Source of the DNA: CAYQQK01 sp964420065
GTDB lineage: Bacteria > Bacillota > Dethiobacteria > DTU022
Assembly (NCBI GenBank): GCA_964420065.1
Contig: CAYQQK010000006.1
Span: 33,102 to 97,101, forward strand
Reading direction: 5' to 3'
DNA length: 64,000 bases
Positions within the stretch are counted from its first letter, which is position 1. Each line of letters begins with the position of its first letter. This document shows positions 17,888 through 25,424 of this stretch, in pieces. The notes beneath the pieces were generated by a model that saw only the letters and a list, made by a program, of their open reading frames with translations, did not search any database and was not told where the DNA came from. The translations under genes and the position numbers were made by a program.

Positions 17888-20647
17888 TTACATACCGGTA
17901 ACCGCGGCGCAGCGCCGGCAAAGGCCGTCGCCGCCACCGGAAGTGAAAGTCCAACAGCGAGGACACTTGTGTCCGGCCGCCGGCTCTACCTTTACCGCCA
18001 GGGGCAACTTCTGCCCGGGCATTGCCGCCGGCGGAGCCGTCGCACAATCCCTGTTCAGGGTGGCAGCCGAAGTAATAAACAGGTGTGCCAACCGCCCGTC
18101 ATACGGCGCCAGAGTCCCGTACAGGGGCTCATCCACCCACACGGTTACCGCCGCTTCAAGGGAACTGCCGATGACCTTGTCCCGGCGGGCCAGTTCCAGA
18201 ACTCTTGTCACCTCTTCCCGCACTTCCCGTAAACATTCCCAGCGCCCTTCCAACATATCGTCTTTCCAGGCCGGATCGACAACGGGCCAGCCGGCAAGAT
18301 GTACGCTCTCCGCCTCGCGTCCCGGCAGGGTGCGCCAGATCTCTTCGGCGGTAAAAGCAAGAATGGGCGCCATGAGCAGGGTCAGATTCTCCAGCACCAG
18401 CGCCAGGACGGTCTGGGCCGAACGCCGCTCCGGATCCGTGGCGCGGGAACAGTAAAGACGATCTTTGAGGATATCAAAGTAAAAATTACTGAGGTCGATC
18501 ACGCAAAAATTGTGCAAGGCATGAAAGACCTGATGGTATTCGTAGCTTTCGAAACATCCGGTCACCCTTTCGATCAGGCTCGCCAGGCGGCAGAGAGCCC
18601 ACCGGTCCAACTCATCCAGACCCTCGTAGGGCACGCTGTCCCGGGCGGCATCAAAATCATAACAGTTCCCGAGCATGAACCGGCAGGTGTTACGAATTTT
18701 ACGGTAGACTTCCGACAGTTGGACCAGGATATCCGGAGAGATATGAATATCGCTGGTAAAATCGGCCGAAGAAACCCAGAGGCGCAGGATATCGGCGCCG
18801 TACTGGCGGATGATCTCTTCCGGAAAAATGACATTGCCCAGAGACTTCGACATTTTTTTGCCCATGCCGTCCACCACCCAGCCGTGGCTGAGCACCTCCC
18901 GGTAGGGCGGTTTGCCGCGAGCGGCCACGGCGGTCAGGAGCGATGACTGGAACCAGCCCCGGTATTGATCGCTCCCCTCGAGATAAAGGTCCGCCGGCCA
19001 GCGCAGGTCGGGGTGGTTCTCACAGACGGCGACATGGCTGGAACCGGAATCAAACCAGACATCCATGGTGTCCTTCTCCTTGGTAAACCCGCCGGCCTGT
19101 CCGCAATCCAGGCAGGCGAAACCGGGGGGCAGGATCTCCTCCGCCTCCCGGACAAACCAGGCGTCGGACCCTTCCCGGGCAAAAAGATCTCGCACCGCCT
19201 CGAAAGCGCGCTGCTGGAAAACCGGTTGGCCACAGTGGTTACAGTAAAATATGGGAATGGGCACGCCCCAAACCCGCTGGCGGGAAATACACCAATCCTG
19301 TCGTTCCAGAACCATATTCCGCATGCGCTCCTCACCCCAGGGTGGGGTCCACTTCACCCTGCTGACGGCCTGCAGCGTTGCGTTCCGGAAACCGTCGATG
19401 GAAGCAAACCACTGTTCGGTGGCCCGGTAAAGCACCGGTTCCTTGCAGCGCCAGCAATGGGGGTACTGGTGCACGATCTCCGCCGAGGCAACCAGGGCCG
19501 TTTCGCGTTCCAGGGCGGCAACGACGGCCCGGTTCCCCGCCGCATAGTGCAACCCGGCAAATTCTCCCGCCTCGGCGGTGAAATAACCGCGTCCGTCGAT
19601 CGGGTTCAGAACGGGCAGCGCGTAGGCGCGCCCGACGGCAAAGTCCTCGTGACCGTGACCGGGTGCGGTGTGCACACAACCGGTGCCCTGGTCCAGGGTG
19701 ACGTGATCGCCCAAAATCAACGGAGATTCCCGTTCAAACAGGGGATGGCGGCAGCACACCCCTTCCAGGTCCGAGCCCTTGAAGCGTCGCAACACCTTCC
19801 ATCCCGGACCGATCTCCCGGGCCAGATCGTCAAGGAGCGCCGCCGCGACCAGGTAGCGATCGCCACCGTGTTCAGCGAGGACGTAGTCGTATTGCGGGTG
19901 CACGGCAACGGCCATGTTGGCCGGAATGGTCCAGGGAGTGGTCGTCCAGACGAGGCAGTATGCCCCGGCGTTCTCTTCCCCCGGGAGCCCCCGGCCCGGA
20001 ATGAAAGGAAAACGAACGTAAATCGAAGCGGACCGGTGATCTGCGTACTCGATCTCCGCTTCGGCCAACGCCGTCTCACATGAAGCGCACCAGAACACCG
20101 GTTTCAGGCCCTTGTAAATGTACCCCTTTCCGGCCATAACCCCGAACACCTCAACCTGACGGGCCTCGTAGGCCGGTTTCAGGGTCAGGTAAGGGTTGTC
20201 CCAGTCGCCGCAAACCCCGAGGCGCTTGAACTGCTCCCGCTGGATTGAAACATACTCCAGGGCATATTCGCGGCACATGCGCCGGAAATCCAGATCCGGC
20301 ACCTCGCGCCGGTTGATGCCCCGAGTCTTGATGATCTGGTGTTCGATCGGCAGGCCGTGGGTGTCCCATCCGGGAACATAGGGACAGTCGAACCCCTGCA
20401 TGGTCCGGTACTTGATGATCATGTCCTTCAAAACCTTGTTCAACGCGGTGCCCATGTGAATGTTGCCGTTGGCATAGGGCGGCCCGTCATGTAAAATGTA
20501 ACGCGGCCGTCCCTCTCGCCGGCGACGGATCCGGCCGTAAAGATTTTCCTCATCCCACCGCCGGAGCCATTCCGGTTCCCGTTGGGGCAATCTGGCCCGC
20601 ATCGAAAACCCGGTCCGGGGCAGGTTCAATGTTTCCTTGTAGTCCAT
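17888..20647 (-). CDS. ileS: isoleucyl-tRNA synthetase
   Basis: IleRS charges tRNAIle. The 919-residue class I synthetase has the HIGH-type motif PYANGNIHMG (57-66), KMSKSLGNVI, the CP1 editing domain in between, and a C-terminal zinc finger CPRCWTF...CRRCAAV. That finger puts it in the bacterial, mupirocin-sensitive branch. ATG chosen with GGGAGG five bases ahead. A T-box leader upstream makes expression respond to uncharged tRNAIle, and a strong terminator follows. Confidence 0.98.
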   Translation of the reverse strand: MDYKETLNLPRTGFSMRARLPQREPEWLRRWDEENLYGRIRRRREGRPRYILHDGPPYANGNIHMGTALNKVLKDMIIKYRTMQGFDCPYVPGWDTHGLPIEHQIIKTRGINRREVPDLDFRRMCREYALEYVSIQREQFKRLGVCGDWDNPYLTLKPAYEARQVEVFGVMAGKGYIYKGLKPVFWCASCETALAEAEIEYADHRSASIYVRFPFIPGRGLPGEENAGAYCLVWTTTPWTIPANMAVAVHPQYDYVLAEHGGDRYLVAAALLDDLAREIGPGWKVLRRFKGSDLEGVCCRHPLFERESPLILGDHVTLDQGTGCVHTAPGHGHEDFAVGRAYALPVLNPIDGRGYFTAEAGEFAGLHYAAGNRAVVAALERETALVASAEIVHQYPHCWRCKEPVLYRATEQWFASIDGFRNATLQAVSRVKWTPPWGEERMRNMVLERQDWCISRQRVWGVPIPIFYCNHCGQPVFQQRAFEAVRDLFAREGSDAWFVREAEEILPPGFACLDCGQAGGFTKEKDTMDVWFDSGSSHVAVCENHPDLRWPADLYLEGSDQYRGWFQSSLLTAVAARGKPPYREVLSHGWVVDGMGKKMSKSLGNVIFPEEIIRQYGADILRLWVSSADFTSDIHISPDILVQLSEVYRKIRNTCRFMLGNCYDFDAARDSVPYEGLDELDRWALCRLASLIERVTGCFESYEYHQVFHALHNFCVIDLSNFYFDILKDRLYCSRATDPERRSAQTVLALVLENLTLLMAPILAFTAEEIWRTLPGREAESVHLAGWPVVDPAWKDDMLEGRWECLREVREEVTRVLELARRDKVIGSSLEAAVTVWVDEPLYGTLAPYDGRLAHLFITSAATLNRDCATAPPAAMPGQKLPLAVKVEPAAGHKCPRCWTFTSGGGDGLCRRCAAVTGM

Positions 20648-20679
20648 GGCTTCCTCCCGCAAAGATAAATATGGATCTT

Positions 20680-20953
20680 AACAAAAATCTCGCCCCCTGA
20701 AACAGGGACGAGATTGCTCCCGCGGTACCACCCTCCTAGCCGCCCTCCCCGGGACGGCCCCTCGATCATGGCGCGGTAACGGGCGCGGCACCGCCCGCGA
20801 CTACTCCCCGGCGCCTGCCGTGGCGCGAACGGGTTTGGGCACGGGAGCTCCCGGGGGATCTTCGGCCGGCGTTCTCCTTGCCGGTTTTCACCGCCCCGGC
20901 TCTCTACTGGAAGGGTCGGCGCCGCCTACTGGCCCGTTCATCGCCTTTCTTGA
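20680..20953 (-). promoter_or_regulatory. T-box leader, isoleucine-specific
   Basis: The conserved T-box sequence AGGGTGGTACCGCG lies at 20721-20734. Stem I signatures AGAGAGCCGGGGCGGTG and GAAAACCGGC lie at about 20881-20905. The specifier appears to be ATC (an isoleucine codon) in CCGAAGATCCCC at 20857-20859. A terminator, AATCTCGTCCCTGTTTC pairing with GGGGGCGAGATT and followed by a T-run, occupies 20680-20715. Uncharged tRNAIle would favour the antiterminator built from the T-box sequence. Confidence 0.93.
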
Positions 20954-20959
20954 ATCAAA

Positions 20960-20988
20960 ATTATATCAAATTATACCCCGGGGCACAA
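20960..20988 (-). promoter_or_regulatory. sigma-A promoter for the ileS leader
   Basis: TTGTGC and TATAAT are separated by 17 bp; a second TATAAT ten bases upstream gives no better -35. It places the transcript start at about 20953, ahead of the stem I motifs. Confidence 0.55.
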
Positions 20989-21082
20989 CAAATTACCCGC
21001 CCGTCCGGCATTTTACTGTTCTACCCCACTGTCCCCCAGGATTTCTGGGTGACCAGGACCTTGGCTCCACCCTCCGTTCTTC

Positions 21083-21124
21083 CCTGCCTGCCCCCTCCCG
21101 CAGAGGGGCAGGCAGGCAGGCAGG
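21083..21124. repeat. inverted repeat with CAGG tandem repeats downstream of divIVA
   Basis: CCTGCCTGCCCC and GGGGCAGGCAGG form a 12-bp stem with a 10-base loop, and one arm is extended by two more CAGG units. It lies 55-88 bp beyond the divIVA stop. No U-run follows, so termination by it is doubtful. The rest of the ileS-divIVA gap is the T-box region and its promoter. Confidence 0.6.
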
Positions 21125-21170
21125 AAAATCCATCCTGAAGAAAGGGAGGAGGAGAGTATGGACAAAGGTT

Positions 21171-21644
21171 TTACTTTTGAAATTCCTCTTTCTCTTCCAT
21201 CCACTCTTCCATTTCCAGTGCGGCCAGTTGTGCTTCCATGAAGGAGCGAAATCGCGTCTTGAAGATCTGGGCCTGCTTGTACAAATCCTCATTTTCAACC
21301 AGGATCCGGCTGGCCCGGTAGCGTGCATCCTCGACGATGCGCTGCGCTTCCCGTTCGGCCTCGCGGCGAATCAGATCCGCTTCGCGGTTCGCACCCTGTT
21401 TGACCTCATCGGCCGCTTCCTGGGCAACAATGATCGCGCTTTGCATGGTTTCTTCAAGTTTTTCATAGCTGGCCAGTTTTTCTTTCAGGCTTTCGATCTG
21501 TTCCTTCAGGCCGGCCGATTCCCGGATCAACTGTTCCATATCCTTGGCCACCCGATCCATAAAATCATCAACGTCATCGACCGTGTAACCGCGGAAGGAA
21601 CGTTCAAATTCCTGGTTTTGAATATCCACCGGAGTAAGAGACAT
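21171..21644 (-). CDS. divIVA: DivIVA cell-pole/septum protein
   Basis: The 157-residue protein starts MSLTPVDIQNQEFERSFRGY, the lipid-binding DivIVA N-terminus with the exposed aromatic pair, followed by two coiled-coil segments rich in Glu, Lys and Arg (about 25-150). DivIVA marks negatively curved membrane at septum and poles and, in spore formers, helps anchor the chromosome. The second ATG is preferred; AAGGAG lies nine bases before it, but the first ATG (two codons earlier) is possible. A TGTCGAA box lies about 35 bp upstream. Confidence 0.93.
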   Translation of the reverse strand: MSLTPVDIQNQEFERSFRGYTVDDVDDFMDRVAKDMEQLIRESAGLKEQIESLKEKLASYEKLEETMQSAIIVAQEAADEVKQGANREADLIRREAEREAQRIVEDARYRASRILVENEDLYKQAQIFKTRFRSFMEAQLAALEMEEWMEEKEEFQK

Positions 21645-21677
21645 CCGCATTCGCTCCTTATTCTTTCTGCACTAAAT

Positions 21678-21684
21678 TTCGACA
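21678..21684 (-). promoter_or_regulatory. candidate Spo0A box upstream of divIVA
   Basis: TGTCGAA on the minus strand matches the 0A-box consensus TGNCGAA exactly, 34 bp before the chosen divIVA start. A seven-base match occurs by chance often, so this is weak alone; similar TGTCG boxes also precede spoIIGA and mraZ. Confidence 0.35.
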
Positions 21685-21718
21685 GTAAAGTGATCGTTCC
21701 TGCCATGTTTACCAAACT

Positions 21719-22513
21719 TTAGTTAATTTTTTTTAGCGTCAACCGGAGTCTCCCCTTCCGGGTTTCCCCGCCCAGGGAAACAACCTCGAGACGCCCCCGT
21801 CCGGAGAGGGCGATCGTATCGCCCGGGCGGATCGGGCGGGCCGGCGATTCAACCGTACGCCAGTTAACCCGGGCCAGCCCACCTTTGACCAGATCGGCGG
21901 CCCTGGAGCGAGAGAGGCTGAAGCCAAGGGCAAGCACCGCATCGAGGCGCATGCTCGCCACCGTTCCACCGATTTCACGCTTGCAGAGCGCGGGCAGGGG
22001 CAGTGCGGCGCCGTCAACGGCGGCGCACCGAACTGCATGGCTGCCTATCGCCACCAACCGTGCGCAAATGTAACCCGCCTTGTCGGGAAGGACCATGGCC
22101 GCCGCTTCTCCCGCATCGGGAAGTAAAAAAACATCCCCAACCTGGTCCCGTTTCAATCCCAGGCCGAACAGCGTTCCCAAAATATCGCGAGGCGACAGCT
22201 CCGGCGGACCAGAAGAACCGGTCACCTGCAGCGCCTGCACCGGGGGCGGCCCGTCGTGTTGTTCCCGGGGAAAAACCCGCAGGCGTACCCGTTCTGCTTC
22301 GGGGTAACCACCGTAAAAAGCAGAGGCAAGTTGCGGCCGTTCCCGGAGCACGCCCCGGGCCAGATCCAGCTCAAGGGGATCCAGAAAAGGGGTGTCGTAA
22401 ACCCGGCCCGGCCCCAGGGCATCCACCCGGCGGGCAAAGCGCTCGCGCCATCTTTTTTCACCCCCGGAAGGAGGGTCGCACCACCGACCGGAAGTCAAAC
22501 CATCACCATCCAC
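21719..22513 (-). CDS. ylmH: YlmH-family S4-domain RNA-binding protein
   Basis: The 264-residue protein has the YlmH N-terminal domain with FLDPLELDLARGVL and FYGGYPEAERVRL motifs and a C-terminal S4 RNA-binding domain (MRLDAVLALGFSLSRSRAADLVKGG). YlmH lies in the division cluster of many Firmicutes and has been connected with rescue of stalled ribosomes and division. It sits in the usual yggS-(sepF)-yggT-ylmH-divIVA order; sepF is not there. The start codon is uncertain because no strong RBS is visible. Confidence 0.88.
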   Translation of the reverse strand: MDGDGLTSGRWCDPPSGGEKRWRERFARRVDALGPGRVYDTPFLDPLELDLARGVLRERPQLASAFYGGYPEAERVRLRVFPREQHDGPPPVQALQVTGSSGPPELSPRDILGTLFGLGLKRDQVGDVFLLPDAGEAAAMVLPDKAGYICARLVAIGSHAVRCAAVDGAALPLPALCKREIGGTVASMRLDAVLALGFSLSRSRAADLVKGGLARVNWRTVESPARPIRPGDTIALSGRGRLEVVSLGGETRKGRLRLTLKKIN

Positions 22514-22525
22514 GGCTGGGCGAGG

Positions 22526-22804
22526 CTAAAGAACAAGCCGTTCCACCACGCGCAGCAAAAATAACAAGGCGATCGGGGAAAGATCCAGGTAGCCGGCCCC
22601 GAAACTGACCGGAGGAATCACCCGGCGCAGGGGGGCCAGTAAGGGCTCGGTCAGACCAAACAACAACCGGTAAACCTGGCTCAGGGTCGGGTTTTGATAG
22701 AAACTGCCCTGGAAGAAGGAGATGATAATCCGACCCAACAAAATATAGTAATAGATTTGAAAAAAAAGCCTCAACCCATCCCGAATAAAAGTGATGTCGG
22801 TCAC
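22526..22804 (-). CDS. ylmG: YggT-family membrane protein (YlmG)
   Basis: A 92-residue protein with two hydrophobic helices and the family pattern LLGRIIISFF ... LTEPLLAPLRRVIPP ... DLSPIALLFLL. YggT/YlmG proteins are small membrane proteins of the division neighbourhood whose biochemical role is not established. GTG or ATG start; it begins 18 bp after yggS. Confidence 0.85.
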   Translation of the reverse strand: MTDITFIRDGLRLFFQIYYYILLGRIIISFFQGSFYQNPTLSQVYRLLFGLTEPLLAPLRRVIPPVSFGAGYLDLSPIALLFLLRVVERLVL

Positions 22805-22822
22805 CTTCCCATCAGCCGACGG

Positions 22823-23497
22823 CTAGACCGCCTTAAAAAGAGCGCCCCCCACCCGGATCATGGTCGCTCCCTCTTCAATGGCCACCGTGAAATCGTTGGA
22901 CATACCCATGGAAAGCTCGGCCAGGTCCAGACCCGGCCGGGCACACCGATCGCGCAGCTCCCGCAACGCCCGGAAAACCGGGCGTGTTTCCCCGGGATCG
23001 GCTTCCAGCGGAGCAAGAGTCATCAACCCACGTACTTTCAAGCGGGGCAGGGCATCAAGCGACGTCAGCAGCGCCGGCAACTCTCCCGGAGGGAGCCCGT
23101 ATTTGCTTTTTTCACCGGATACGTTCACCTGTACCAAAATTTCCACGATCCGGTTGAAACGATCGGCCTGTTTCTGCAGCGCTTCCGCCAGGGAAAGCCG
23201 GTCCACGGAATGGATCATGGCGTAATACCGGACCGCCTCCCGGGCCTTGTTGGACTGCAGGTGCCCGATGAAATGCCAGGCCAGTTGCGGGTAGGCGCGT
23301 ACCTTCTCCCGGGCATCCTGGATCCGGTTTTCTCCGAAGCTGCGCAGCCCCAGGGCGGCTGCCTGAGCAATCTCCGCCATACCCACCGTTTTGGTCACCG
23401 CAACCAGGCGCACCGCCGCCGGATCGCGCCCGCTCCGCCGGGCGGCGGCGGCGAGCTGCCGCCGTAAATGGTCAAGATTCAAAGCCATCCGGTCCAT
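22823..23497 (-). CDS. yggS: YggS-family pyridoxal-phosphate homeostasis protein
   Basis: The 224-residue protein has the alanine-racemase-like N-terminal barrel of YggS/YlmE, with the PLP-lysine in LVAVTKTV, FGENRIQDA, WHFIGHLQSNKA, and the C-terminal SMGMSNDF and RVGGALF motifs. It binds PLP and controls its level; no enzymatic activity is known. It opens the run toward divIVA. Confidence 0.95.
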   Translation of the reverse strand: MDRMALNLDHLRRQLAAAARRSGRDPAAVRLVAVTKTVGMAEIAQAAALGLRSFGENRIQDAREKVRAYPQLAWHFIGHLQSNKAREAVRYYAMIHSVDRLSLAEALQKQADRFNRIVEILVQVNVSGEKSKYGLPPGELPALLTSLDALPRLKVRGLMTLAPLEADPGETRPVFRALRELRDRCARPGLDLAELSMGMSNDFTVAIEEGATMIRVGGALFKAV

Positions 23498-23587
23498 TTC
23501 AGTTCAAACCCCGTTCTTTTGATCCTGTTTGCTTCTCGTTTCCTGTTTTTTTCGTTTTGTACACCCGTCGCCCCTGCTTCCCTTGAG

Positions 23588-24763
23588 CTAGTAACCGATC
23601 CACCGGCCTTCCCGGACCAGACCCGGCCGGGTGATCACAAGACTGTACGGAGGAAACCCTTCCACCACCGCCCGGTCATCCTGCAGGCCGAGAACGGTGA
23701 CCGGGTAACGCCGCACCGCACCGCCCTCGTTGGTATAGACGAAAACGCCGTCTTCCCCTTCCCTGCTCAGCGCTGCGGCAGGCACCAGGAGCCCGTGCAG
23801 GCGCCGGTAGTTGATTACTGCGCCGGTCCAGCGCTGATCACCGAAGCCGGGCAGGTCGCGCTCGACCCGGTAGGTCAGGTAGACCACCCCGTTTGTCTCG
23901 TCCGCCTCGACCGCCTCCAGAAAACCATCGACAGGACTTTCCGGCGCAAAGGCAAACGTAAGGCTAACCTGTTCCCGGGCGGCCACATCGCGTCCCGGAT
24001 CCGACGGCAGCACCACCGTATAATGCCAGCACCAGTTGTCGATAATTTTCAACAGCGGCTGCCCCGCCTCCACGTAATTGTAATTACCGTTTTCAAAGGG
24101 AGCCGGTTCGCCGCTCTCCGCCTCGTCCCGCCGTTTCAGGCAGGAGACAGGGTTAACCCCTTCCCAACCGTCAACATAGAGCGAGAGCAAGCCCGGCCGG
24201 GGCGCCGTTACAGCCTCCCCTTCCCCGAGCCAGGGCGGCGCCTCCCCGGTTACCGGGACGGTGGCTTGCGGAGCCGCGGGCGCCGCCCTTCCGGCACCCT
24301 CCCCTTCTTCTCCCGACCTCAAGAAACGACGCAATACGTTCAAAAATTGTTCGAGGGGGCTTTCTTCCCGGGGTTGATCCGGTTGTACCTGCTCCAGTTC
24401 GGACCGGCTGAGAGGGAAAATTCGCGCCACCACGGTATCCTTCAGCACCCGTTCCCCCGGCGGAGCCGTTTCTGCCAGCACCCCCGCACAGGGCGCCATG
24501 ATCACCTCTTCCCGGCGCGTGATCACCCCGTCAACCGCTACGGTATAATCCAGGCACCCGTTCCAAACCAGCACCTGCTGCAGGCGGCGGGACGACAGGT
24601 ACGTCCCGATCCAGTGGTATCCCGCCAGGAAAATGAGCACCCCCGCCAAAGCCAGGATCAGATAATAAACCGTCGCCTGCCGGATCGGGTCGGGGCTTCG
24701 TCCTTCACCCCGGATGACGGTCAGGCGCGGTTTTGGACGCATTTTTCGCCGGGACAACGACAC
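23588..24763 (-). CDS. HlyD-like membrane protein of unknown role
   Basis: The 391-residue protein has a short positive N-terminus, one membrane span (about 32-54) and a long extracytoplasmic part. That part begins with a biotinyl/HlyD-like half motif (VDGVITRREEVIMAPCAGVL), then a proline/alanine-rich, acidic linker (about 130-170), and ends with beta-strand segments resembling membrane-fusion proteins (VVYLTYRVERDLPGFG, LVPAAALSREGEDGVFVYTNE). No ABC or RND partner lies beside it. Similar HlyD-type proteins occur next to yggS in Peptococcaceae, so a role in envelope or division is possible but only inferred. GTG chosen because GGAGG lies 6 nt upstream. Confidence 0.7.
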   Translation of the reverse strand: MSLSRRKMRPKPRLTVIRGEGRSPDPIRQATVYYLILALAGVLIFLAGYHWIGTYLSSRRLQQVLVWNGCLDYTVAVDGVITRREEVIMAPCAGVLAETAPPGERVLKDTVVARIFPLSRSELEQVQPDQPREESPLEQFLNVLRRFLRSGEEGEGAGRAAPAAPQATVPVTGEAPPWLGEGEAVTAPRPGLLSLYVDGWEGVNPVSCLKRRDEAESGEPAPFENGNYNYVEAGQPLLKIIDNWCWHYTVVLPSDPGRDVAAREQVSLTFAFAPESPVDGFLEAVEADETNGVVYLTYRVERDLPGFGDQRWTGAVINYRRLHGLLVPAAALSREGEDGVFVYTNEGGAVRRYPVTVLGLQDDRAVVEGFPPYSLVITRPGLVREGRWIGY

Positions 24764-24838
24764 CGAACTCCTCCGCAAGACGGGCGGGATAAACCCGCCT
24801 CTTTGTATGATCGCGCCGGTTAAACCCCACCCGCAAAC

Positions 24839-24880
24839 GATGCGGCCCTCTCCCCCCGGGGGGGAAGCCGTTCCCGCATC
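24839..24880. repeat. GC-rich hairpin between nrdG and the HlyD-like gene
   Basis: GATGCGG and CCGCATC enclose an inner CCCCCC/GGGGGG stem. On the minus strand it stands about 35-75 bp past the nrdG stop and is followed by GTTTG, not a proper U-run, so it may be a weak terminator. A second small hairpin (GGCGGGATAAACCCGCC at 24783-24799) lies just ahead of the RBS of the HlyD-like gene. Confidence 0.5.
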
Positions 24881-24914
24881 AATCGATCAACCGGCCGGCT
24901 TTCCGTGCCGGTGC

Positions 24915-25424
24915 CTACCCTGAAAGGGGGTACGGCACCGGACGTTTTTCAGCCAGAGAGCGGGGCAAATCCAGCAGGCGCTGGTTGCGGGAATTCCGGA
25001 AAGGAAGTGAAAGATCACGCTCCGCCTCCCGGTACGGGCCGTCGATCAGGATATCCCCTGCGACCAGAAGCCTTTGCACCGCTCGATCCCGGCCAGCCCT
25101 GGCCATCAGTTCCTCCCAAGTATACCCCGAATAGAGAACCAGGCTCAAGCCCAGGCGGCAGATTTCCACAGCAAGTTCGGCCAAAGCGGCCGCCTGGTAG
25201 AACGGTTCGCCCCCGCTAAAAGTGACCCCGTCAAGATGACTCGCACCGCGAATCAAGGCCAGGATCTTTTCCGCGGCCATCTCCCGCCCCCCGGCCGGAT
25301 CCCGGGTTTCCGGGTTCTGACAACCCGGGCAGGCCAGCGGACAGCCCTGTAAAAAAAGGGTAAACCGCACCCCCGGTCCGTCAACGATGCTCTCCGGATT
25401 GTATCCGGCAATTCGTAGTTTCAT
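24915..25424 (-). CDS. nrdG: anaerobic ribonucleotide reductase activating protein
   Basis: NrdG is a radical-SAM enzyme that installs the glycyl radical in NrdD. The 169-residue protein has the CxxxCxxC cluster motif in CPLACPGCQN and the GGEPF SAM-binding motif. The ATG overlaps the nrdD stop as ATGA, which gives translational coupling and supports this start over the longer ORF. The pair defines an obligately anaerobic route to dNTPs. Confidence 0.96.
   Translation of the reverse strand: MKLRIAGYNPESIVDGPGVRFTLFLQGCPLACPGCQNPETRDPAGGREMAAEKILALIRGASHLDGVTFSGGEPFYQAAALAELAVEICRLGLSLVLYSGYTWEELMARAGRDRAVQRLLVAGDILIDGPYREAERDLSLPFRNSRNQRLLDLPRSLAEKRPVPYPLSG

Noticed and set aside
20663..20680. 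In-frame upstream extension of ileS
   Set aside because: It precedes the strong ribosome binding site and runs toward the T-box terminator.
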